Below, piece by piece: positions 15,011 through 20,391 of a stretch of DNA of 20,391 nucleotides. Both the position numbers and the translations under genes were made by a program. The notes below the pieces were generated by a model, which was not told the origin of the DNA, ran no database searches, and saw nothing but the letters and a program-made list of their open reading frames with translations. Source of the stretch: a virus. Within the stretch, counting starts at the first letter, position 1, and each line of letters opens with the position of its first letter. Location: positions 1 to 20,391 of the IMG/VR virus record IMGVR_UViG_3300023284_000997. The stretch is one strand, 5' to 3'.

Positions 15011-16566
15011 TACATTGTTCTCCAATTAAGCGGTCTATTCGGATCTGGTGTGTCGTTCCTGTCTGTCGCATAGCCCAAATAGGCAAACGTCAGTGTCAGA
15101 GCATCACCGTCATCGGGCGACGGTTCACCGCGATCCCGAATATCATCTTTGGATTCCAACTTGACGCGATACTTCGAGTCCTTCTTTGACTGTGTGCAAG
15201 TCAGATCGGCCTGAATCTCATCTTCATCAGGCAGCGATACTTGCGGCTGTTCGCTCAGCCATTCGTTTGTACGGCCCCACATTTCAGCGCGTTTGTTGAA
15301 ATACTTTAGTGGCTCATCTGGTGAGCTACCGGCGTTTACCGGTGTCACCAAGTCGCCAAATTCTGAATGATTCATCTGGTCGTAGACTCCAGCGCCTATA
15401 CCGATGACATCAATGAAAATCCTCTTGGGGCGATCATTTACTGGTGTGTTGTTGAGCATGGCGAGCAACCGTCCGGTCGATTGAACCGTATCAAGTTTCT
15501 CCCATCCCCCCACCCTTTTGGCAACACAACCTTGTCGTTCCCAAATACGAAACCTGTCTTTTCCCAGCCACGCTGGATCCACACCCCAAATCCTGTTGCC
15601 TATCGCCTCGACGCCCTTGGCCTTACGGGCTTTCAAGACATCCACAGATTTGATGAGCGCATTGGTTTCATCACGCGAGAATGCTTCTTCCGGGGTTGCA
15701 GGATATTCCTGCTGGAAGCGAATCAGTCCAGAATCACCGCCTCCAAACTGCTCGATCTTGTCATGCCGCCATTGCATTTGAGAAAGTGTCAGCTCCCAAA
15801 TGCGAGCGTATTCTTCTTCCTCGATGGTCAGATCCAGATCCGACCGCGGCACGGATTGATATTCCTGCATCAAAAACCACGGCAGAAACATGAACTTGAA
15901 CTCGTTGAGTCCTTTCCTTGCCCGGGCGCACAGCCGATAAAAGTAATTCGACATACCCTTGGCAGTCGATTCCAGCCAAATCTCTGTGCCTGGAGCATCG
16001 GCTACGCCCTGCATCACACCGGTTGCAATACCTTCGGCATCACCCCAGAACGCGACCTCAGAGCCATGGAAATACTGAATAGTGAACGACCTACCGCCAC
16101 TGCCGGTCTTGGCCGTACCTACAGCGTAGGCGCTGTCGAGTTTCGAGAACACCAGCTCCTTGGCATTTGATTTCTTGGTGAACGGCTTGAAACGGTTATC
16201 CATGTTGTCATGGAAGCGCTTGGTCATGCCGAACAAGTTATTGGTGGCGCGATCTTCATGGGTCAGGATAAACGCCTGCTTACCCCGCTGGCCCGATGTG
16301 TTGCGGTAGAACCGGCCTTGGATGTAGGTGGAAATGCCTTCCTGCCGGGCTTTCAGCACCAGTGTACGAACCTTGCCATGCTCTTGGATCTGCCGTTCAG
16401 CATCTCTGTGAACGATCATCTGCGGCTCATTCAGCTCGAACGGGATAACCGAACCAATCTTGGTACGGATTTTCAGAAACTCTTTGGAGAAGTCAGGGAA
16501 TGGCTGGAACCGGGCGATGCGTACTGCCTTGGCGCCCATGGCCATTTTGTCTTGGGCAACGCTCAT
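15010..16566 (-). CDS. terL: Large terminase subunit (TerL)
   Basis: 518 residues; the ATG overlaps the deformylase stop (ATGA). The ATPase half has a variant Walker A, KARQEGIST (72-80), a YFHGSEVAFW segment (165-174) that fits Walker B with Glu170, and an EIWLESTAKG motif (195-204) typical of the coupling region. An EYPATPEEAF motif (287-296) marks the end of the ATPase. The nuclease half has the expected acidic residues: IWGVDPAW (Asp330), RIFIDVIGIGAG (Asp386) and a PDDGDAL stretch (Asp485-488). It would pump DNA into the head through the portal and cut the concatemer. Length and motif order are complete, so it looks functional. The type (headful or cos) cannot be read from the sequence. 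Confidence 0.92.
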   Translation of the reverse strand: MSVAQDKMAMGAKAVRIARFQPFPDFSKEFLKIRTKIGSVIPFELNEPQMIVHRDAERQIQEHGKVRTLVLKARQEGISTYIQGRFYRNTSGQRGKQAFILTHEDRATNNLFGMTKRFHDNMDNRFKPFTKKSNAKELVFSKLDSAYAVGTAKTGSGGRSFTIQYFHGSEVAFWGDAEGIATGVMQGVADAPGTEIWLESTAKGMSNYFYRLCARARKGLNEFKFMFLPWFLMQEYQSVPRSDLDLTIEEEEYARIWELTLSQMQWRHDKIEQFGGGDSGLIRFQQEYPATPEEAFSRDETNALIKSVDVLKARKAKGVEAIGNRIWGVDPAWLGKDRFRIWERQGCVAKRVGGWEKLDTVQSTGRLLAMLNNTPVNDRPKRIFIDVIGIGAGVYDQMNHSEFGDLVTPVNAGSSPDEPLKYFNKRAEMWGRTNEWLSEQPQVSLPDEDEIQADLTCTQSKKDSKYRVKLESKDDIRDRGEPSPDDGDALTLTFAYLGYATDRNDTPDPNRPLNWRTM

Positions 16567-17066
16567 GCGATCTCGCCAAGCCCCAGAATCTCCCTACTTG
16601 TGCGCTGCGGCTTGATCTGACGAACCTTGGTTGCCCTGTCGGTCATCAAAATGCCATTAAGGTGATCGATTTCGTGACACCACACGGAAGAATCGAATGA
16701 ACTCACCTGAACTCTAAGTGGTTGAAAGTCGCCAGGCGTCATGCCAACAACCGTAATTCGGTAAGGCCGGTATGTGGTGCATTGCATGTTGGGTATCGAA
16801 AGACAACGCTCTTGGAACTTCTTTCGGCCATAGCGGGCAACAATCTCCGGGTTTAGCAATGCAATCACTTGCCCGCCATGGCTCACTGTAACAACAACAC
16901 GGCGCATCCAACCGACTTGGGGGCCAGCAAGGCCAGCCCCACCGTGGTCGATCATCAGCTTGGCCATCTGGTGACATTTCTTCACCAGCTCCGGGCCATG
17001 CTCACCATGCACGAACTCAGAACATTGCTGAGTCAGATTTGGGTGAGGCCGTGTGAGAATTTTCAT
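16563..17066 (-). CDS. def: Phage peptide deformylase
   Basis: 167 residues from the ATG at 17066, which overlaps the upstream stop (ATGA). The three deformylase motifs are present in order: GAGLAGPQ (43-50; usual form GxGLAAxQ), ERCLS (86-90; usual EGCLS, so Gly is replaced by Arg while metal-binding Cys88 stays) and HEIDH (131-135) with both metal ligands and the catalytic Glu. The enzyme removes the formyl group from new N-terminal methionines. N-terminal MKILTRPHPNL and length are normal for the family. Phage deformylases are known from several lineages, usually not set between unknown genes and TerL, as here. The Gly-to-Arg change next to the ligand could alter substrate fit. Ligands intact, so activity is likely. 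Confidence 0.9.
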   Translation of the reverse strand: MKILTRPHPNLTQQCSEFVHGEHGPELVKKCHQMAKLMIDHGGAGLAGPQVGWMRRVVVTVSHGGQVIALLNPEIVARYGRKKFQERCLSIPNMQCTTYRPYRITVVGMTPGDFQPLRVQVSSFDSSVWCHEIDHLNGILMTDRATKVRQIKPQRTSREILGLGEIA

Positions 17067-17377
17067 TGTTTTACCGGTACGAACATTTTGCTGTGACCAA
17101 TTATGGTGCAACTGTTTCCATATAGATCACGGAAATAATCAACCAAACTATCCGCCACAACAAAAGTCGGCTTCTGGAAATCAGGTAAGCGATCCATCTG
17201 CTCCACCATGCGTTTGACGCAATCTATCAACCGCTCAGTTTTACCATACTGCCTGGCATAGCAAACTGGCGATAAAAGAGGCTTACCAAGCGGTATTTCC
17301 TCAATCTCTGAAATGTCCATCATTTGACGCTTTACTGTGGGCCATAGATCCATTAGATCCTGCACATTTTTATTCAT
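17063..17377 (-). CDS. Hypothetical protein upstream of the deformylase
   Basis: 104 residues with ATGA overlaps at both ends. Helical N-terminal part (MNKNVQDLMDLWPTVKRQMMDISEIEEIPLGKPLL), then a YARQYGKTERLIDCV stretch (about 41-55) in which QYGKT faintly recalls a P-loop, and a FVVADSLVDYFRDLYG segment (about 72-87) followed by CTIIGHSKMFVPV. The P-loop likeness is incomplete (no GxxxxGK[ST] form) and the protein is far too short for an ATPase. No family was recognised. Tight coupling on both sides says it is translated with the deformylase. Confidence 0.6.
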   Translation of the reverse strand: MNKNVQDLMDLWPTVKRQMMDISEIEEIPLGKPLLSPVCYARQYGKTERLIDCVKRMVEQMDRLPDFQKPTFVVADSLVDYFRDLYGNSCTIIGHSKMFVPVKQ

Positions 17378-17733
17378 GGCCGGCCCCGCCGATACCGCTG
17401 CATGAATTCATCGGACACCAGATCAGGCGAACCAATCAACCTCTGCTTGGTGCAGATATTGTCGATCATGCTCGCCCGCAACCGATTGATTTGATCCTGC
17501 TTTTCCTGCTTTTCCTTCATAGCCTCTGTTACAGGGTAGTAATCAACAGGTCGAATTGCATTGATGTGATCTTGAAGTTCCTTCACATCTTCTGTCAGAA
17601 GTCTGTTCCGAAGCCTCGGCAAATCAGCAACAGGGCCGGCCTCCGGTGCAACAATAGCCCGTGAAACTGCAACCATTGGCAGTGCAGCGGCAACCCCGAT
17701 GCCAGCCGACTTAAGAAAGTTACGCCGGTTCAT
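17374..17733 (-). CDS. Small exported protein with twin-arginine (Tat) signal
   Basis: 119 residues from the ATG at 17733, with AGGAGGAGG about six bases upstream; the longer frame to 17781 lies inside the previous gene. The N-terminus MNRRNFLKSAGIGVAAALPM carries a twin-arginine motif (N-R-R-N-F-L-K; consensus [ST]-R-R-x-F-L-K), then a mild hydrophobic stretch and a likely cleavage after VSRA (about residue 26). The mature part is short, helical and charged (LPRLRNRLLTEDVKELQDHIN, then EAMKEKQEKQDQINRLRASMI) and ends in RYRRGRP. It would be folded in the cytosol and sent to the periplasm by the host Tat system. No enzymatic domain is visible, so the signal may be inherited from a host gene; function unknown. 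Confidence 0.6.
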   Translation of the reverse strand: MNRRNFLKSAGIGVAAALPMVAVSRAIVAPEAGPVADLPRLRNRLLTEDVKELQDHINAIRPVDYYPVTEAMKEKQEKQDQINRLRASMIDNICTKQRLIGSPDLVSDEFMQRYRRGRP

Positions 17734-18124
17734 GGTGGGCCTCCTCCTCCTGCCGAGATTCAACTGGACTTTCCACTTCATCGGCCATGGTCATACCGTG
17801 TTGAATCTGCTGCGATTCATGACGCACGATGCCGGCTAAAATGGCATACCAAGTATCGCTACTACACTCGCCATCCGGAAGATCATTACCCCTGAACCAG
17901 TCCTCACCCGGGCGCATAATGCGCGAGCGCGAAGTACAGCCCAGATAAAAATGAGCGATGACAGCGCCAGAATCATCAAATGACGCTTTACACACGATTG
18001 AATAACGATTCTTGGCCGTGTACAGGAAAACCCGGAAATTGCCTGGCTCATCTACATCCACATGAACGCAAGTGCCAATTAAATCCCGAGACAAAAACCC
18101 TTTGAAAACTTCGATGTCGTTCAT
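17720..18124 (-). CDS. Conserved phage hypothetical protein (RPGEDWFRGNDLPDG type)
   Basis: 134 residues; ATG at 18124 with AGGAGG seven bases upstream. Beta-rich N-terminal part (VFLYTAKNRYSIVCKASFDDSGAVIAHFYLGC) leads to RIMRPGEDWFRGNDLPDGE (about 69-87) and a helix SSDTWYAILAGIVRHESQQI. The 'RPGEDW.RGNDLpDG....TW..I...I..yE' pattern is one I recall from many phage hypothetical proteins near packaging genes; its function is unknown. The last 30 residues are acidic and probably disordered. The end overlaps the Tat-signal gene by 14 bases. Confidence 0.7.
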   Translation of the reverse strand: MNDIEVFKGFLSRDLIGTCVHVDVDEPGNFRVFLYTAKNRYSIVCKASFDDSGAVIAHFYLGCTSRSRIMRPGEDWFRGNDLPDGECSSDTWYAILAGIVRHESQQIQHGMTMADEVESPVESRQEEEAHHEPA

Positions 18125-18142
18125 AACGAACCTCCTATCGAT

Positions 18143-18634
18143 TTATTTACGATATCCTTCTTCTCCATCAAAACGCTTGCGCATATCGTCCAGCACAAAT
18201 GCCGCTCTTTCAATCTGGTCGAACAACTTGCGCTGCTCATGACGCAGGCCAATCAAGCCACGCCGCGGTCTGACAGGCTCCAAAGTCATGTGGGAACCCG
18301 GCCGCATAGTAATGGTGGCCTTCCCCTCAATGTCCTCATCCGGTTTTGGATCGCTATCCATTTCCGGTGCCGGCTCATCGAATATGGTTTCGTACAAGTT
18401 ATCCAGATCGCGATGCAATTGCTGGATAGCAATAATATGATCGCAACAATTGCCGATCAATCCATCGATGATGTTGTCTGTACGAACTTCGTTATACTTG
18501 ATAACAATCGGATCACGGTCGGCTTGGCCTCTCTCTGTCAGCTCGGCTCGGCCTCTCTCGGCATCCTCCGTCAAAAAGCCATCCTCTGTGGGATCTGTCG
18601 GCCGATCACGTTCCAAATTCTTTTCACCGTTCAT
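18143..18634 (-). CDS. Hypothetical acidic protein, first gene after the candidate RNA
   Basis: 163 residues from the ATG at 18634, with GGAGG five bases upstream. An in-frame ATG at 18667, with a weaker GGAG, would add 11 residues and place a hairpin inside the coding region; I prefer the later start. N-terminal 40 residues are charged and hold an 8-residue repeat (ERGRAELT/ERGQADRD) from a 24-bp tandem duplication (16 of 17 identical bases at 18519-18535 and 18543-18559). A helical part (IGNCCDHIIAIQQLHRDLDNLY) and a C-terminal helix with GLIGLRHEQRKLFDQIERAAFVLDDM follow. No family was recognised. It begins the packaging operon. Confidence 0.6.
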   Translation of the reverse strand: MNGEKNLERDRPTDPTEDGFLTEDAERGRAELTERGQADRDPIVIKYNEVRTDNIIDGLIGNCCDHIIAIQQLHRDLDNLYETIFDEPAPEMDSDPKPDEDIEGKATITMRPGSHMTLEPVRPRRGLIGLRHEQRKLFDQIERAAFVLDDMRKRFDGEEGYRK

Positions 18635-18649
18635 AACATCCTCCAGTTC

Positions 18650-18665
18650 GCAACCAATCGGTTGC
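18650..18665 (-). promoter_or_regulatory. Small hairpin just before the 18634 start
   Basis: GCAACC and GGTTGC pair as 6 bp around the loop GATT on the minus strand. The stem ends 6-7 bases before the GGAGG of the following gene and covers the alternative upstream start at 18667. It could tune access to that ribosome site; no ligand is implied. Confidence 0.5.
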
Positions 18666-18690
18666 ATTGCACTCCACTTAAAAGAAAAAA

Positions 18691-19000
18691 TTTATCAGTG
18701 GCCGGACGCTACCCCGGCTATACGGGTTTCGGCTGAAAACTTGCCATTCCCGCAGGTCTAGGATTAGAAACCCTGACATCACACCTTTACACACAGCAAC
18801 CAGCTATCGCGTACGCTCACTCGCTCCCAAACAAGGGCCAAATTGCTTCTTGTGGTTCAAACGGTTTCCCTACTACTCACACTTAGGGACAAACGGAACC
18901 TTCCACTGCTGTCAAGGTCGTTTTCACTTCGGGCCGCGTGTCTCTAAGCCCTTACGCTGCCCAAAACATCGGGGGCTGCTTTCCACGCCGCACTGACAAA
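18691..19000 (-). ncRNA. Candidate structured noncoding RNA of about 310 nt
   Basis: No coding frame fits this stretch. Its minus-strand ends pair: TTTGTCAGTG (19000-18991) with CACTGATAAA (18700-18691), 10 bp with one G-U, a pair that would be an A-C mismatch in the other strand and so favours minus-strand RNA. Inside are further stems: GGGTTTC/GAAACCC, 7 bp (18773-18767 with 18730-18724); TCCCTA/TAGGGA, 6 bp (18889-18884 with 18872-18867), nested in GGTTC/GAACC, 5 bp (18900-18896 with 18858-18854); ACAAG/CTTGT (18853-18849 with 18835-18831); GCCGG/CCGGC (18718-18714 with 18705-18701). The closing stem is followed at once by TTTTTTCTTTT (18690-18680), like a transcript end. It does not match tmRNA, RNase P, 6S, rRNA or intron signatures I know. 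A pac or other DNA site is the main alternative. Confidence 0.55.
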
Positions 19001-19003
19001 ATC

Positions 19004-19294
19004 TTATTCAGGTTCCTTCGGCTCGAGTAAATTCTTGTCCACTTGGACGCCAACGGAACCCCGTATCAAATCATGGCGAATTCTCGACGCCATAATATCC
19101 AAATTGCCCAGCATATCGATACTGACAGCGCCAGGCGTCAACCAAGTCGAAACTCCAACTTTTTCAACGCAAGCCACAGCAAGCGATCTGATTTCGCCAG
19201 CCTCCGCTTTCTTCAAAATGTGCCGGGCAATCTCGACGCAACCTACGTCGCAACGATCCGTCACCAGCTTAACTACCTTGCCAGCATCAGACAC
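19004..19294 (-). CDS. Small conserved phage hypothetical protein
   Basis: 96 residues from a GTG at 19294, supported by GGAAGG about seven bases upstream and an 8-base overlap with the preceding gene. The stretch IARHILKKAEAGEIRSLAVACVEK (about 22-45) followed by a beta pair and MLGNLDIMASRIRHDLIRG resembles small phage proteins with a 'GEI..la.a.v..dG......' core and a 'LLG.l..l...l' helix; the family has no known function. It ends 3-4 bases before the closing stem of the candidate RNA, so a transcript from this block would run directly into that structure. Confidence 0.62.
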   Translation of the reverse strand: MSDAGKVVKLVTDRCDVGCVEIARHILKKAEAGEIRSLAVACVEKVGVSTWLTPGAVSIDMLGNLDIMASRIRHDLIRGSVGVQVDKNLLEPKEPE

Positions 19295-19508
19295 GATTCA
19301 CCTTCCTCGACCCCAACATCTGCTGATGAATACTGTCTCGCAACGACTGATACGCCTTAAACGCCTCCACTGTGGCAGGATCATGTTTGATCGGGTTAAG
19401 CTCGACTTTTTCCGGCACCAACGGCTTCCGTTCAAATTCCTCTTGCTCGAAACGACGCCGTATCTCCGGATCTTCTAACGCTGCAATCGCTCTATTGAAC
19501 TGCTCCAT
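19287..19508 (-). CDS. Small helical hypothetical protein
   Basis: 73 residues; ATG at 19508 with GGAGG six bases upstream. Highly charged and helical (FNRAIAALEDPEIRRRFEQEEF, then ATVEAFKAYQSLRDSIHQQML), with a proline-containing middle (KPLVPEKVELNPIKHDP). No membrane segment or motif. Overlaps the next gene by eight bases. Composition and ribosome site support a real gene; function unknown. Confidence 0.62.
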   Translation of the reverse strand: MEQFNRAIAALEDPEIRRRFEQEEFERKPLVPEKVELNPIKHDPATVEAFKAYQSLRDSIHQQMLGSRKVNRV

Positions 19509-19524
19509 GACCTACCTCCACTTG

Positions 19525-19770
19525 TTACGCCCATGTGCAAAACCCATTGATTACGTCTGCCACGGGCCGGTACGGTCGATCTACGTCAGCTCGGGCCGCA
19601 TACGATTTTTTTTCGTTCACCCTCGGTAACTGCTTTCTCACCGGAATCTCAATAGCAGACTCATACGTGCCGGGGCTATACGTATCACCATACACCTTAT
19701 ATATGGCCAATTCTCTCACGTCCAACACAACATCCCCTATTCCAAAAATTGGACTCCCAGCTATTACCAC
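19525..19770 (-). CDS. Small hypothetical protein, start uncertain
   Basis: 81 residues if read from the GTG at 19770, which lacks a clear ribosome site and follows an in-frame TAG. A GTG at 19728 has GGGG five bases upstream and would give 67 residues. The sequence is beta-rich at first (IFGIGDVVLDVRELAIYKVYGD), then YESAIEIPVRKQLPRVNEKK and a Pro/Tyr-containing end (DVDRPYRPVADVINGF). The opposite strand is also open here over almost the same span, but its translation has poorer composition and no neighbours in that direction. Function unknown. Confidence 0.45.
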   Translation of the reverse strand: MVIAGSPIFGIGDVVLDVRELAIYKVYGDTYSPGTYESAIEIPVRKQLPRVNEKKSYAARADVDRPYRPVADVINGFCTWA

Positions 19771-19893
19771 TCGGATCTAATATAGCTCAAACTCCACAGC
19801 AAACATCTACTGCTGTATGGGTTTCAAAGAAATCAATGACTTACAGAAATGGATCCAAAGCAGGGCACGCACGGAGAATGGGTGACTGTAATA
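19771..19893. other. Gene-free gap between the probable TerS and the next gene
   Basis: 123 bases without a supported frame on either strand. The minus strand holds one perfect 6-bp hairpin, ACAGCA/TGCTGT around nine bases, and a GAGCTATATTAGATCC stretch with a TATATT that could be a -10 box. No good -35 or T-run accompanies either. I see no tRNA. Confidence 0.4.
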
Positions 19894-20391
19894 TCACCCG
19901 CCTGCCTCTGCCGCGGCTCGTTCTGGAACATCCCCCCGGGTCTCGACTTCTCTGGCCTCACGCTCCGCTTCAACCTCATCCAGATAGTCCTCGTATCCGA
20001 AGCTGTCACCATCGTCCTCCTTGGTGTCCATGCCATACGCCTGCCGCTCCAGGTCGATGGCCCGCTTCAATGCTCGGGTAGCCCTCTCCATGATAGTGCT
20101 CACCCGATCAGCGAGCTTGAGCTGTTGCACTGGCGATCCAGCCGCATTGACTATGCTCAGCTTGGACGCCTTCTCGATCTGGCCTATGCAGTCCACCAGT
20201 ATGCCAGCCGCTTGCTTCGCAGCCTGGCGGTGCTTACGGATGATCGCCTGCACTACTTCCTTATAGTCCTCAACGATCTGCTCCACTGAGCTGTCGACAG
20301 CGTCACGAATACCGGACTCCACCAGTTCGCCGGCAGTCTGGCCCGTGGCCAGTAAGCTGAGCGAGTCACGAACCGCAGACTGGACGACACC
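19894..20391 (-). CDS. Probable terminase small subunit, N-terminus outside window
   Basis: The frame is open to the right edge (165 codons seen), so the start is missing; the GTG at 20322 is not the true start. Two helical blocks (VVQSAVRDSLSLLATG..., then IVEDYKEVVQAIIRKHRQAAKQAAGILVDCIGQI) precede LKLADRVSTIMERATRALKRAIDLERQAYGMD (about residues 94-125 of the visible part). The latter matches the 'R..tl..l..A...li.LERqAf.ld' ending I know from phage small terminase-like proteins that start packaging. An acidic tail follows (EDDGDSFGYEDYLDEVEAERE). No helix-turn-helix is visible in the part seen. Upstream of TerL by 3 kb, farther than usual, so the call is moderate. Confidence 0.5.
   Translation of the reverse strand, partial: GVVQSAVRDSLSLLATGQTAGELVESGIRDAVDSSVEQIVEDYKEVVQAIIRKHRQAAKQAAGILVDCIGQIEKASKLSIVNAAGSPVQQLKLADRVSTIMERATRALKRAIDLERQAYGMDTKEDDGDSFGYEDYLDEVEAEREAREVETRGDVPERAAAEAGG

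Noticed and set aside
15367-16170. A 267-codon open frame on the plus strand
   Set aside because: It lies fully antisense to TerL, whose motifs are complete; composition (many Pro, His, Arg, Ser) is that of a shadow frame.
17063-17377. QYGKTERL as an ATPase P-loop
   Set aside because: The GxxxxGK[ST] form is incomplete, there is no Walker B, and 104 residues are too few for a P-loop ATPase.
18850-18870. GGTTCAAAC on the plus strand, like a tRNA T-loop
   Set aside because: No acceptor, D or anticodon arm can be placed around it; the bases pair in the minus-strand hairpins instead.
18680-19003. Possible tmRNA, RNase P RNA, rRNA fragment or group I intron
   Set aside because: I found no tag reading frame with a tRNA-like domain, no RNase P core motif and no intron P7 core. 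A short GATAGCTGGTT match to 23S rRNA stands alone and looks like chance.
19535-19780. An 81-codon plus-strand frame opposite the 19525-19770 gene
   Set aside because: No ribosome site or neighbours on that strand and a Ser/Thr-rich translation; the minus frame fits the block better, though weakly.
1-20391. CRISPR array, insertion sequence, integrase or attachment site
   Set aside because: No regularly spaced repeats, transposase, recombinase or flanking direct repeats were found.

Overview
The window is a dense block of late (packaging, head, tail and lysis) genes from a tailed bacteriophage or prophage. Every supported gene lies on the minus strand, so transcription runs from high to low coordinates. 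The sequence suggests a podovirus-like phage. It has a large terminase, a P22-like portal, a scaffold-like acidic protein and an N4-gp56-type major capsid protein. Two head-tail adaptor proteins follow, then a large 'propeller/stopper'-type tail protein, and no tape measure is seen. Coupled membrane-anchored and lipoprotein spanins imply a Gram-negative host. Tail type and host beyond that are inferences.

Layout in the direction of transcription. (1) 20391-19004: the end of a probable terminase small subunit, a 123-base gap, and three small phage genes. (2) 19003-18635: a gene-free stretch of about 370 bases. Its ends form a 10-bp closing stem around about 290 nt of hairpin-rich sequence, followed by a U-rich run. 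I read this as a candidate structured noncoding RNA and consider it the most interesting signal here. (3) 18634-12444: a tightly coupled operon holding two hypothetical genes, a Tat-signal protein, a short unknown, a peptide deformylase, TerL, the portal and three very small genes, two of them under 60 codons. It ends in a forked intrinsic terminator. (4) 12274-9305: scaffold-like protein, major capsid protein and a small virion-like protein, closed by a second strong intrinsic terminator. (5) 9249-7015: a capsid-adjacent protein, two head-tail adaptors and a membrane-anchored coiled-coil protein. (6) 7014-6876: an AT-rich regulatory-looking gap. (7) 6875-3883: an unusually large membrane and lysis cassette. 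It has a three-TM holin-like protein, two single-TM proteins with one soluble gene between them, a DUF5675 protein, a two-TM holin-like protein, an i-spanin and an overlapping o-spanin lipoprotein. The lipoprotein's signal peptide is encoded by three perfect 11-bp tandem repeats. (8) 3902-1: a large modular tail protein with an inserted carbohydrate-binding-like domain, then a tail fibre/tip-like protein that runs off the left edge.

Most adjacent genes overlap by 1-29 bases (ATGA, TAATG or longer), so the genes within each block are probably translationally coupled. DNA packaging (TerS, TerL, portal) is read first, head assembly second, and connectors, lysis and tail last. All functional names rest on motif and neighbourhood recognition by eye. 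No database search was run.
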